A DNA stretch of 64,000 nucleotides. Origin: Tetradesmus obliquus (taxonomy: Eukaryota > Chlorophyta > Chlorophyceae > Sphaeropleales > Scenedesmaceae). The stretch is from the NCBI GenBank assembly GCA_030272155.1, contig CP126194.1, forward strand, positions 992,001-1,056,000, in the 5' to 3' direction. A model generated the notes under the pieces. It worked only from the letters and a program-made list of their open reading frames with translations. It did not search any database and had not been told where the DNA came from. Position 1 is the first letter of the stretch. Every line of letters begins with the position of its first letter. The position numbers and the translations under genes were made by a program. This document shows, piece after piece, positions 23,551 to 34,130 of this stretch.

Positions 23551-24388
23551 GCCACAGGTGCAGGCAGCAGTTCAGACTCGCATGTGCTGGGTGTGCATGC
23601 TAGCTCAGAAGGAGCAAAACTGTATTGAGTGACAGCAGCCGCAGCAGACAATAAGATCATACAAATTTACTGCTATTTTGCTTGCACAAGCGTCTGCACA
23701 GTTCCTGAATTCATCACAGTGGCGACTTGCCTGTTGCTCTGTCTATCAGCTGTTTGCACAAACTGCAGGGTAGCCGTGTGCCTGTCACAAGGATGGTCTT
23801 TCAAACGCGTCGGAACTTGAAATAAGCACTAGGTCGATCGTGCGATCGGCGTCAAATAGGCATGGAACATGCCATGACTTGGTGGTATCATACGTTGGAA
23901 ACAGGTTGAACCCTTACGTGCTGCGCGCCTGCAACGCAGTCTGGCTTCAATGCAAATTACAAGGTAAAGTGAATCAAGTACTCTTAGAGCCAGCATCGAT
24001 GTTTGGCAAACTACAGCACTAAGGGCTGCCACGTGCACGACTGTTCCTACTAGTCGTGCTGCCGCTCATGTCACGCTGGCCTCCAATAAGTAAAACATGC
24101 ACTGTCTTAAGACTGATACAAGCAATCTACGCTCCTGCAACTCTGTGGAACTGTAACGTTTGTCATTGTTCCGACATGTTCCGTGTAGATGTCCTTGGGA
24201 GCCGATCAGAGGGCATGCTTGTTACCTTTGGCTGTCCTGATAACTTTTTACTGTCTGGCCCGTGTTGGTACTGGCTGTGTCGAGTTGGTTGCTGGCATCG
24301 GTCACGTCTTCCTTGCGAGGAGTCCTTTGAACCCCCTTCGACAGCTGTTTATAGTTCTTTAATAGCTTCTTTAGCCTTCAAGAGCGTC
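23551..24388. other. divergent intergenic region upstream of the deformylase gene
   Basis: It separates the minus-strand Ala-rich gene start from the plus-strand PurU start, so it should contain both promoters. No exon or repeat is seen. Confidence 0.5.
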
Positions 24389-27187
24389 ATGCAGCTCATG
24401 CGCAGCCAGCAGTGCCAGCGGCACTGCAACAGCAGCAGCAGCCGCACTCCGGCAGCAGCACCTAGAGCAGCAGCTGCGTCAGCACGCAGCAGGCAGCGCC
24501 AAACACCCGTGCCGCGAGTAGCAGCTCCTCAAGCACCGCAGCTACTCTCCAGCCTTGAAGAAAACGGCGTTGGCGCTGCTGGCACCACTGGGGTGCTGCT
24601 GGTCCAGTGCCCTGATGCCAAGGGTGTAGTTGCAGCGCTTGCGCAGCTGCTGTTTGGCTTCAACTGCAACATCCTGCAGAGCGATCAGTTCAGCGATGAG
24701 ACGATTGCGCCGAGCCGCTTCTTCCAGCGTATCCACTTTGACTTCAAGGATATTTCGGTGGGCACGGGCAACCTGGCAGTGCTGGAGACTGCCGTGGCTG
24801 ACCTGGCCAAGCGCTACCAGATGGACTGGAAGGTGGGTTGACTTGCATTTCATTGGATTTGAGTTGTTCTTTGAATATGTTTGAACAGGCAGCAGCGTTG
24901 CGGCTTGTGCTGAGGAATGTAAGAGCTTCCGTGCATGTTTAGCAGTTGCTACTACACCCTGCATGCAGATGGGCTGGAAGGTGCTGGCAGCTGCTTGCAA
25001 CAAGTGGGTTGGTTGACAGCAGCATTGTGGCACGTGCAACAGCGATATGTGTATGTGCATTCAATAACATTTGCTTCGAGCCTCTGCAGCAGCCTGGCGC
25101 AGCACTACCAGCTGTGCACAGGCAAGGCAATAGCAGCTGCATGCTGCAGCAGGCGCATGTAATGCGCAGGCTGCTTTCACTTTCACTGGCAACCACCAAG
25201 CAACATATGCAACACTCTTTTCCTCCTCTTTGTTCTACAATCCGCTTACTGTGTATGCCTAATCATCTATATGCATCCTTGCCTGTCCCCGCAGATCTCG
25301 TACCGCACGCAGCGCAAGCGCATGGCGCTGCTCGTCTCCAAGATGGACCACTGCCTCTTTGACCTGCTCATCCGGCAGCGCAGCGGCGAGCTGCATTGCG
25401 ATATTCCGGTCGTCATTTCAAACCATCCGGATCTAGGGCACGTGGCGGGCATGTTTGGCGTGGACTTTGAGCACCTGGGGTTCAGGCGGGACATTGATAA
25501 GGTGGCGGCAAAGCAGCAGCAGGAAGCAGCCATACAGCGGGTGAGTACCCGAGGAGATGTGACATAAGAGCTTGACTGAAGTGCCTGCCGTTGCATTGAT
25601 GCATGTGCTGCCTTTTGGGTGGATAAGGTGGCGGCCAAGCAGCAGCAGGAGGCGGCCATACAGCGGGTGAGTCAGTGCGCTAGGGCTTGGCTGCAGAGGT
25701 TGCAGTCGGTCTGACGCATGCGCTGCGTTTGGGGTGAATGCTCGTCAGTGGCGTGGCAGAAACGCAGCTTGAGCAGCATGAGTAGCAACTGGGAACAGCT
25801 TGCTTGCAACTTTTCAACCGCACTGGGTTCCAGCTGCTGAGGCGCTGCTGTTGCTGCTGCTGCTGCCTGCAGGTGCTTGAGGAGGCGAATGTGGACCTGA
25901 TAGTGCTGGCTAGGTGCGGCACAGATGCAGATGCAGACGCACACTCAGCAGCAGCAGCAGCAGCAGCAGGCTCAGAGGCAGCAGGCGCAGACGCAGACTC
26001 AGCAGCTGCAGCAGTTGTTGGTGGTTGTGAGGCTGCCGCTGAGGCCTGAGCAGCAGCTGCAGGCCGTGCTGTGTTGCGTCATGGGTCATGCATGCACCGC
26101 AGTCTGCAAGCAGGGCACTGCTTCGGCACGCAGCGTGTTCTGCATCTGCTTGCGCCTGATGTATGTCAAAGTAACCCCTCGTCTCCTTCTGCCTCTGGCG
26201 TTCTGCTGCTGCTGCTGCTGCTGCTGCTGCAGGTACATGCAGATCTTCAGTGAGGAGTTTTGTGAGAAGAACTGGGGCCGCACCATCAACATCCACCACT
26301 CCTTCCTGCCAGCATTCGAGGGAGCCAAGCCATACCACAGGTGCGGCCAGGGGGGCAGCAGCCGGCTATTCCACTGCTTGATGTGTACAGCAGCAGCTGC
26401 TGCCAGTACCAAGGCAGGTGCAGCCGCGGCGGCAGCAGGTGTTCGTGCAGGGGTGGTGCTGCAGCAAGGCGGTTGCGGCAACTGTGCTTGCATTGGTGCC
26501 AAGGAAGGCAGACAGCAGCAGGAGCAGCAGCTGCCAGCGGCTGCACACACTTCAGACTAGGCCCGCGACGGGCCTTGCCCTGCAAAGTGCATCGGTACAG
26601 ATGCGTCGACGCACATATATATTCGAAGTGTGTATTCATCCTCGCAGGGCGCACGAGCGTGGCGTGAAGATCATTGGCGCCACTGCGCATTACGCCACCA
26701 GCGAGCTGGACGCGGGGCCCATCATAGAGCAGGACATCACGCGCATCACACACAGGGACAGCGTGCAGGTGCGAATGTGGATGAGTGCACCTCTTGAATG
26801 TTTGTTGAAGCCAGAGGGCGGCTGGGGTACTGTCGTACAGCATGACACACAAGCATCACACACAGGGTGCAGGTGCGCATCATTTTATTTATAGTGATAT
26901 GTACTCTTATGCGCACATGTTGTGATTGCTGGCTGCAGAACATGCTGCGCAAGGCCCTCACGTTGGTCGCAACCTAGAGTGACTCAGCATACACTGACTT
27001 ACAGACGTAGTGAGCACAGGATCAACACCCTCGACTGACACATTGTGGCTGATTTGCTGTCCCGCAGGACATGGTGCGCAAGGGGCGTGACCTTGAGCGG
27101 CTGGTGCTGGCGCGTGCGGTGCGCTGGCACGTGAACGACCGCGTGCTGGTCACACCCACGGGGCGCACCGTGGTCTGGCAGGACTAG
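24389..27187 (+). CDS. purU: formyltetrahydrofolate deformylase (10-formyl-THF hydrolase), organellar
   Basis: Six exons join without phase conflict: 24389-24832, 25295-25540, 25873-25913, 26233-26340, 26648-26768, 27068-27187 (359 aa). Residues 1 to about 60 are Arg/Ser/Ala-rich, as in a mitochondrial or plastid transit peptide. An ACT domain follows ([20 protein letters not shown]...[11 protein letters not shown]), then the formyltransferase-fold hydrolase domain ([24 protein letters not shown]). The catalytic triad of the family is present: Asn263 and His265 in NIHHSFLP, and Asp301 in ELDAGPII. The enzyme hydrolyses 10-formyl-THF to formate and THF and balances one-carbon pools; in plants it supports photorespiration (established for the family). 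Introns 2 and 5 contain copies of the neighbouring exon ends. A candidate TGTAA lies at about 27842. Confidence 0.93.
25622..25674 (+). repeat. donor-side copy of PurU exon 2 end
   Basis: The last 47 bases of exon 2 (encoding [15 protein letters not shown]) plus GTGAGT recur 128 bp downstream in intron 2 with only a few changes. The sequence between the two donors has an in-frame stop soon after the first one, so using the second donor would truncate the protein. Confidence 0.9.
26849..26977 (+). repeat. copies of PurU exon 5 end and exon 6 start inside intron 5
   Basis: GCATCACACACAGGG followed by a GTGCAG/GTGCG donor at about 26853 repeats the exon 5 end at 26743 (offset 110 bp, with a 6-base deletion). 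CTGCAG followed by AACATGCTGCGCAAGG at 26939 repeats the exon 6 start GACATGGTGCGCAAGG at 27068 (offset 129 bp). The single intron therefore carries both a donor-side and an acceptor-side copy. Confidence 0.85.
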
Positions 27188-28167
27188 CGGCTTTACTCTT
27201 CTTGGCTTGTGCGGAGCTGATCTGTTCTCTTACCTTTTTTCTTTGGATTGGCTTGATGCACGTCTTGGCCAGTCAGTGGCTTGTGCTCGGTTAGGCCAGG
27301 GGCTGGGTGGTTGCCTGGCTTGAGTTGCCTGCATGCCTTTAAAAGTACGTGCACACAATTGATTTGGCGGCGTTGCGCCGCATGCAGGCAGGCAGGCAGG
27401 CACGCAGGCAGACAGGCACGCTCTTTTGCAGCCTGCATGCGGCATGTGGGGCGCCCGCAGGCACATGCACTGCACTGCTGCTTCTGTCTGAGGTCGTCGA
27501 CGGCCTGTTGTCCTGTTAACAGACGGTTAACAACTCTTCTGTTAATGACGCGGGCCATGGCCGGCAGTGCACATTGCGCCTGCAGCTCCACATTGTCATG
27601 ATTGCAGGGGCTGGCACTGCTGTTGCGAGCACCATCAACATATAGAATATCTGCAGGCTGCTAAGCCTTTTCTGCTGTCCCGCATTCTTTTGGTCTTGCC
27701 TACACTGTGGTGGCACCTGGAGGGTGTGTGTGCTGTGCTGACTCAGCGGTGCCGGTGTCAAGGTGTGGCAGACAACTAGCTGGTCCAGCAAGCATCTTGA
27801 CGGTTGGTCATCACCTCAGTGACTTGTGATATGCGATACGGTGTAACCGTTTTGAAATCGCCAGTTCAAGAGCCAGGTGGTATGCCATTTGGTGGTGCAC
27901 AGTCACCATGCTCAGCATGCAGCAGTGCTGCATGGGCAGTACTGTCACTTGTCATGTTCTGCAAAGCCAAACATTCTGCAACCGCCGTTATGACAGCAGC
28001 TTCCTGCCAATCTACGGGCTCTTTAGTCGGTTGACGTGCTCATGATATCGCTACCTTGTTTCCCACTCACCACACACTTGCACGTCTCCCAGCGACCGGT
28101 CGTTCCCTTTCAGCCACAATAGTTTGATTCACAAACGATCCACGGCTTATATCAAGCAGCAGTAGAT
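27188..28167. other. intergenic region between purU and msrB
   Basis: It contains a short GCAGGCAGGC microsatellite at about 27383-27420 and a TGTAA at about 27842. No exon is recognised. The last few hundred bases are the presumed msrB promoter. Confidence 0.5.
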
Positions 28168-28914
28168 ATGCTGCTCAGCAGAAGGGTGTTTTCTGGAGTG
28201 TCTTGCTCCTCAGTGAGCAAGGCACAGCCCGTGCGTGTCTACACTCAGGTGCAGCGGAGGTCGACGTCCGTAGCTGTTCGTGCATCTGCTGAGGAGACAT
28301 CGCAGGCTGCCAGCGAAGACAGGTGGGACACTGTGTCTGCTGATGTGTGGAACACATGCTGCTGCTGTGTTGCATGTGTGGTCGCATGGTGGTGGTGCCA
28401 GCCAGCATGGTTGCAGCAGCCTAAGAGACGGCCTTAAAAACAGAGTGCAGCAGCAAAGGGTGGTGCAGCAGCCATGGATTTGCGCAGTTGAGGCCTGCCA
28501 CTCAGCATTGCCTAGCAAGCGCCACAACACATGGGCACGCTAGCAGTGGAGCTGCGCACACCTTTGCAACAGTCCCAGCAGCTGTGGCCTTGACAAAGCC
28601 CCATTCCAAGTACACACATGCGCACAACCCGCCTGCATGCTTGAGCAACACAAAGCTTGTACAACAGGCAAACCCGCCCTGGTCCTGCATGTCTTGATTG
28701 TTACACACAATGGTGTGTGTTGCTGCTGCGTCCGCCATGCCTTGTTGTTTTTAGGCCTGGGCTGTCGAGGCGCGTGCTGCTGGGCGGGAGCCTGTTGTCA
28801 GCAGGCGCTGCTGGCGCGGCATATGCAGCAGAGGAGCAGGACGAGCGCAAGGGAGAGGTGCGGCCCCACACCAACTTGCACAGATACAAAAGTGTGTTGG
28901 CGTGTATCAGTTGT

Positions 28915-28950
<36 letters not shown>

Positions 28951-29161
28951 TTGTGGTTACCCAGCGCAAAACCTGTCATTATTACGGTGCTGTGCTGGTG
29001 GCTGCTGGCATGCTTGGCCGGCACTGTCAGCAGGATACGCAAAGCAAGCAGCAGAAACAACACAACACAACCAAAACAGAGTTTGCTTGAGGCAGTGTGG
29101 AGTGCGCCACCTCTCGAGCCAGATACACTGCACAGCAGCTGTGTGCTGAGCATGTGCGGTC

Positions 29162-29252
<91 letters not shown>

Positions 29253-30494
29253 AGGGCGTGGTGCGCAGCGATGAGGAGTGGAAGGCGGCGCTGTCACCTG
29301 GGCAGTACTTCATCCTGCGGCAGGCAGGCACGGAGCTGCCTCGTAGCAGGTGGGTGCAAGAGCTTGCATCTGCTGCCGCCTACCCAGAAGCAGCATAGCA
29401 AATGAACTGCTGGAAGTCACATCAGTGGCGCCCATTTGATTTGTCACGACACCCAAGCTGAGGTTGCCATTGCCAGCTGAGCACATACCTTGATTTTGAT
29501 CAGATTCAGCTTTTGAGAAGAATGCAGCCTGGCTTGCTCAGCAAAGGATGGTAGATCTGCCCAGCAGCACACGCATCTCAATGCAGCTGAGAGTTGACTA
29601 ACAATTGCTGCTGCCACAACTGTTTGCCTCCCTGCAGCCCGCTGAACAACGAGAAGCGCCGCGGGCAGTTTGTGTGTGCGGGCTGCGGCACCCCGCTGTT
29701 CTCATCTGAGGCCAAGTTCAACAGCGGCACGGGATGGCCCTCCTTCTACGAGCCGCTTGACGGTGGGCTTAATTGTATATTGTTTGTTATACTGTTTTGT
29801 GTCTTTGAGTGTCTCAGCATGTGGCTGCTACAGACCTGGGCTGTGTGGGGTGACAGCGATGACTCTGTCGCCTGTCGTGATGAGGGACAGGTCTGTCGTT
29901 GCCAGGGCGCCTGCTCCTCTGTCAGCTGACTCGTTTACTTGCATGCTCCATGCTCACGCCAGGCACACACTGCCATGGCTTGACACCCAATGTATTTCAT
30001 CTTAGTCTGCACGGTGTGCAGCATCTGCTGAGCAGCTTCAACTTGCACCTTGCGCCCCCATCATGTCCACCGCCACTTTCTGCCCTGTGCCCCTGCTTTC
30101 CTCCATCACTTGCAGGTGTTGTGGTGGAGACAATGGACAGCAGCATATTCTTTAAGCCATGCCTCAAACCCTTGCTTCCTGCTATCTCCGCCCCGCCGCT
30201 CCGTTCACATCGCAGGTGTTGTTGTGACGATGGACGTTGGATTCATTTTCATGGCAAACCCTGAACCCTTGCTTCCTGCCTTCTCCGCCCCGCCTCTTCG
30301 GTCATTTTGCAGGCGCTGTGGTGGAGACGTCGGACAATAGCATCTTCTTCATGCCCCGCACCGAGGTGCGCTGCAAGTCCTGCGGGGGCCACCTGGGCCA
30401 CGTGTTTGACGACGGGCCCCCACCCACTGGCCTGCGCTACTGCATGAACGGCCTGGCGCTGGACTTCAAGCCTGCTGGCGCACAGACAGCTTGA
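28168..30494 (+). CDS. msrB: peptide methionine-R-sulfoxide reductase (MsrB), plastid and possibly thylakoid-lumen targeted
   Basis: Five exons in consistent phase: 28168-28322, 28755-28857, 29255-29349, 29638-29762, 30313-30494 (219 aa). Residues 1-51 are a Ser/Arg/Val-rich transit peptide. Residues 56-76 (SRRVLLGG...AAYA) form a twin-Arg, hydrophobic, AxA-ending segment typical of Tat-type lumenal signals. The MsrB fold follows ([33 protein letters not shown]), with two zinc Cys pairs (CAGC, CKSC) and catalytic Cys203 in [10 protein letters not shown]. The enzyme reduces Met-R-sulfoxide in proteins using thioredoxin-type donors. Intron 2 ends in about 90 bases of CTG repeat directly before the acceptor. 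Intron 4 holds two copies of the last exon's start. A TGTAA lies at 30750-30754. Confidence 0.93.
29162..29252 (+). repeat. (CTG)~30 run forming the 3' splice region of msrB intron 2
   Basis: An almost pure CTG repeat with one interruption (CTGTTG) runs up to the acceptor CTGCAG and exon 3 at 29255. It replaces an ordinary polypyrimidine tract. Confidence 0.9.
30111..30312 (+). repeat. two acceptor-side copies of the last msrB exon start
   Basis: The functional acceptor and exon start (TTTGCAG, then GCGCTGTGGTGGAGACGTCG at 30313) is preceded by copies at 30115 (GTGTTGTGGTGGAGACAATG, encoding [12 protein letters not shown]) and 30215 (GTGTTGTTGTGACGATGGAC). Spacings are 100 and 98 bp, and the CCTTGCTTCCTGC-CTCCGCCCCGCC linker is also repeated. 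Confidence 0.9.
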
Positions 30495-31078
30495 TTGTGG
30501 TTCATGTTGAGGTGTTAAATCAGGCAGCTGAGGAGAGGGAGGGGCAGGGTGAGGCGGAATTTTTGAGTGGAAGGGTTCAGGGCCTGGCTGGAGATGGCAC
30601 TGGGGTGCAGGTCGCACTACACGCAGTGTCGCACTATGAACATGGCGATGGGTACTATGGCACAAGTTCACCAGCTCCTGCAGTTGGATTGAGGTGGATG
30701 ATAATGACTGCCAAGTTCTGTGGTGATTGAGGGTTGAGTTATCACACATTGTAAGGGAGAGAGAGCTTGCCACATGTGATTGCTGGTGTTCTGTTCCAGC
30801 ATCCGGCCCGTTTAGTGCAGTCTTACTGACAGTAGTGATTTACAGCTTTGAAACGGTACATTTGAACTGCTCGAAGCTTTGTGATCAGTTAGATGCGCGC
30901 GGCACTGTGGAACAGAACAACAACCAAAGCTCGTTCCGAGTAATTGCACATCGTTGAAGTGGCTACAGCCCCAATACTCTCAGATATATAGCATAGAGTA
31001 GCATCTAAGCAGCCTTACAGCCTTGCAAGGCTGCAATTGCAGCCAAGTCAGCAAGGAATCAGCAGCAGCACCATCACC
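30495..31078. other. msrB 3' flank and promoter of the carrier gene
   Basis: It carries TGTAA at 30750-30754. No exon is seen, and the last ~100 bases before the ATG are CAG/CAC-rich leader. Confidence 0.5.
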
Positions 31079-31639
31079 ATGCCTGGCGCTGCAAGCAGCA
31101 GCGCCCCAGCAAAGGGCTCAGACAACAGCCAGTATGTGTTCCTAGCTGGGGCTATCAGTGGTGTGGCAGAGGGCGTAACAATTCAGCCGCTGGAGATGCT
31201 GAAGACGCGCTTCCAGATAAACCAGGGTGCACACCTGCGCATCATCCCCACAGTCAAAGGTGCGCAGCGGCGCAGCTGAGCTGCAGCATAGGCCAGCAGC
31301 AGCATGGACACAGACTGACTGGCTGGTTGGCACTCGGTCATCAGCTATATTGGTAGTATGACAGCACACCACCCACGCCTAAGCTCAGGACAGCCCGCCC
31401 GCTGTCAGGGTGTTGGCAGGCAGGACTGACAACAGTAGCAGAAACAGCAGCTGCTGCAGCTGCTGCTGCAGACGTACACATGGTTGGTGCTTCCAGCTGA
31501 AAGGCCTGCCGCTGCAGTCTTGCAGCTTCTAAGTTGGTGCAGCAGCTGACAGCAATCCTGCAAGCTGGCTGCAAGCACCCAACAGCATTGTTCCACACAC
31601 CACTCGCCTGAAATCCTATCATCAAGGCGTGCTGTAACA

Positions 31640-31671
<32 letters not shown>

Positions 31672-31846
31672 GCTGCTGTTTCCTGCGAGCGCTGCTGCAG
31701 AGATCATAGCTGAGGGTGGGCTGCGGCAGCTGTACCGTGGTGGCGCTCCTGAGATCCTGGGCCTCATACCCCGGGCAACAGCAGCGCTGTCCACCCTGGA
31801 GTTTAGCAGGCGGCTGTTCAGGTGGGCTGCAGCAGCAAAGCCATTG

Positions 31847-31893
<47 letters not shown>

Positions 31894-33970
31894 GGCGACA
31901 CAACGCGTCTTGCACGTAACCTGTAGACCAGCATAACATGGGAACCAATCTGTGCAGCTGCTGACACATCGGCACTCCAGCATGTCGTTATGTCTGTGTG
32001 CTCATCAGCAGTGATTGCGTAGAGCACAACCCTGAACTGGCAACACAAAAGCTGCCTACAGCCAGCGGGAAAGCTTATCAGTCCCTTCTGCCTTGCTTCC
32101 TGGCCGCCTGCCTGCCTGCCTGGCTGTTATAATGTTATGTTATGTGTCCCAGGTCGTGGCATGACGGGCAGCTGCCCACGCGCTACGCGTACCTGTCTGG
32201 TGCGCTGTGTGGCGTCACTGAGGGCGTGGCCTTTGCGCCCTTCCAAGTGATCAAGGTGAGGCGATGTTTGTGCTGGTCACACAGAGTATTGTGTGTGCTA
32301 CTGCAGGCAGAACAGCAACGGGCCCGCTGCATGATATGCACAGTGGCTCCTTGCAAACAGGAGGTGGCTGCATGCACTGTGGCATAGGCTGCAGTATGTC
32401 CTTATGCGCAGCAATGCAGCCCTGGAAATGCAGGTGCGGCTCATGGCCAAGGAGCACTCCACCAACCGCTACAGCAGCAGCCCAAACTGCATGCCTTGAA
32501 TACATAAAGTAACAGAGTGTGCTGCCCTGCAGGTGCGGTTGATGGCCGAGGAGCACCTGGGCCGCTACCGCGACAGCAGCTTGGATTGCCCATTGCTGTT
32601 TGTAATAAAACAAATAACTGTTATGATAACATATGCTGCCCTGCAGGTGCGGTTGATGGCCAAGGAGCACCTGGGCCGCTACCGCAACAGCAGCGACTGC
32701 CTCAAACAAGTGCTACAACAAGAAGGCCCCGCAGCCCTCTTCATAGGCCTCGCCCCCACACTGTACCGCAACTGCATTTGGAACTGCCTCTATTATGGGT
32801 CTATGCATGCGATCGACCAGCAGTTGCCGCAGCTTGAGAGTCATGGCGCGGCGGCTGCGCGGCAGCTGGCAATTGGCACGGCGGTGGGCGTGGCGGCGAC
32901 GTGCGCCAACGCGCCGTTTGACGTCGTGAAAAGCAGGTGCGGGGACTCATTGTGCTGCAATGTGTGGCATATATGCTGCTGCTTCGTGTGCGGTGGGCGT
33001 GGCGACGACGTGCGCTGAAGCGCCGTTTGACGTCGTGAAAAGCAGGTGGGGTGCGAGGGATGTGAGGTGCAGTATGCGTGGGGTTGTCGACTAATAGTGG
33101 TAGCTTATAGGCAGTCTGCATGCAAGGCAACGTGTGGCAGTCACAGACATTGCTGGATATTGTCATTGATGTGATATGCAGGCTCCAACACACGAATGCA
33201 TGTCTCCGTCCAGTATGATTCATCTGTCTCTGTGTGACTGCCGCAGGTTCCAGAGCCAGCTACCAGGCCAGGCCAAGTACACAAGCGTGCTGCAGTCGCT
33301 GCGCACCATTGCGGCTGAGGAGGGCCTGCCTGCGCTGTACCGCGGCTTTGTGCCCAAGGCGCTGCGCCTGGGGGTGGGGCAGAGCGTGGGGCTGGTCATG
33401 TTTGAGCAGGTGGGAGGAAGCATGAGGGCGGCTGCGGTGGTGTTGACAGAGAGATTGCAGTCAATTGCATGCACGCAGGCTATTGAAGCATCCTAGAAAG
33501 TCAGGTTTGGTGTTTTCCTAGAGCTAGGGTGATTGAGTAGAGTTAGGGTGATCTGGTAGGGTTGGGCGGAAGGGCAGAGCGTGGGGCTGGTCATGTTTGA
33601 GCAGGTGAGTGGGATGGGGTGCTTGAGTTGTAGAGTTATAGGCCATCTGCGTTTGTTGGGGTGCGGTGAGGTGGCCAGAGTGCTCAGCTGCTTTGTCGTG
33701 CTGGTGTGTGTCTGGAAATAAGCAGGGAGAGGCTGCACTTAACGCTCACACGGATCCCCACAACATGCCAGTGATGGTGCATGCTGCGCCAGAGACGTCA
33801 GCTTGTGGCAGCACCTGTGCGAACTACTTCTCACACGGTGCAATGCTGTGCCTGCTGCCATGCACCGTCATGTGCTGCGCTGGTTGCCCCTGCAGCTGCT
33901 GCGTGTGTTTGGCGTGAGCCAGAGCCAAGTGGAGCGGGAGTTCAGCGAAACCCTGGCCATGGAGGTCTAG
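31079..33970 (+). CDS. mitochondrial carrier (SLC25), 2-oxodicarboxylate-type
   Basis: Six exons in consistent phase: 31079-31259, 31701-31821, 32153-32255, 32647-32936, 33247-33409, 33896-33970 (310 aa, normal for SLC25). Three repeats carry the signature P-x-(D/E)-x-x-K: QPLEMLKTRFQI, APFQVIKVRL and APFDVVKSRFQ. Each is followed by a G-x-x-x-LYRG-type element (GGLRQLYRG, GLPALYRGFVPKALRLG). Signature details, especially PFDVVKSRFQ..PGQ.KY and GFVPKALRLG, resemble the oxoadipate/oxoglutarate carrier branch (SLC25A21/ODC). Such carriers exchange C5-C7 oxodicarboxylates across the inner mitochondrial membrane. Substrate assignment is inference; SLC25 family membership is firm. Introns 3, 4 and 5 and the 3' flank contain exon-end copies. 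Confidence 0.9.
32434..32600 (+). repeat. two acceptor-side copies of carrier exon 4 start
   Basis: The exon start GTGCGGTTGATGGCCAAGGA (32647) recurs at 32434 (GTGCGGCTCATGGCCAAGGA) and 32533 (GTGCGGTTGATGGCCGAGGA). Each is preceded by an acceptor-like TGCAG, and spacings are 99 and 114 bp. The copy at 32533 would be open for about 20 codons. Confidence 0.92.
32989..33050 (+). repeat. donor-side copy of carrier exon 4 end
   Basis: The segment encoding GVAATCANAPFDVVKSR plus donor recurs 109 bp downstream (CGCCGTTTGACGTCGTGAAA then AGCAG/GTGGGG), with a TGA replacing one codon. Confidence 0.92.
33565..33612 (+). repeat. donor-side copy of carrier exon 5 end
   Basis: The exon 5 end encoding GQSVGLVMFEQ plus donor (33377-33415) recurs identically at 33574-33606 followed by GTGAGT (offset 197 bp). 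The second donor is closer to consensus than the first (GTGGGA). Confidence 0.92.
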
Positions 33971-34002
33971 GTCTGGCAGCAGCAGCAGCAGCAGCAGGAG
34001 CG

Positions 34003-34082
34003 CTGTCAGCTGTTTGGCAGCACCTGAGAGCCAGAGCAAAGTGGAGCGCGAATTCAACGACGCACTGGCCATGGAGGTGTAG
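34003..34082 (+). repeat. copy of the terminal carrier exon after the stop codon
   Basis: The terminal exon segment (QVEREFSETLAMEV, stop at 33968-33970) recurs 112 bp downstream as KVEREFNDALAMEV followed by TAG at 34080-34082. Confidence 0.9.
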
Positions 34083-34084
34083 CA

Positions 34085-34116
<32 letters not shown>

Positions 34117-34130
34117 AGCGGCAGCAGCAC
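34083..34130 (+). repeat. (GGC)n trinucleotide run
   Basis: About 40 bases of GGC repeat directly follow the duplicated stop codon of the carrier terminal-exon copy. Confidence 0.9.

Noticed and set aside
24056-24388. Longer N-terminus for the deformylase
   Set aside because: The frame is open upstream but has no ATG matching it that yields a better start; the ATG at 24389 gives a typical transit peptide.
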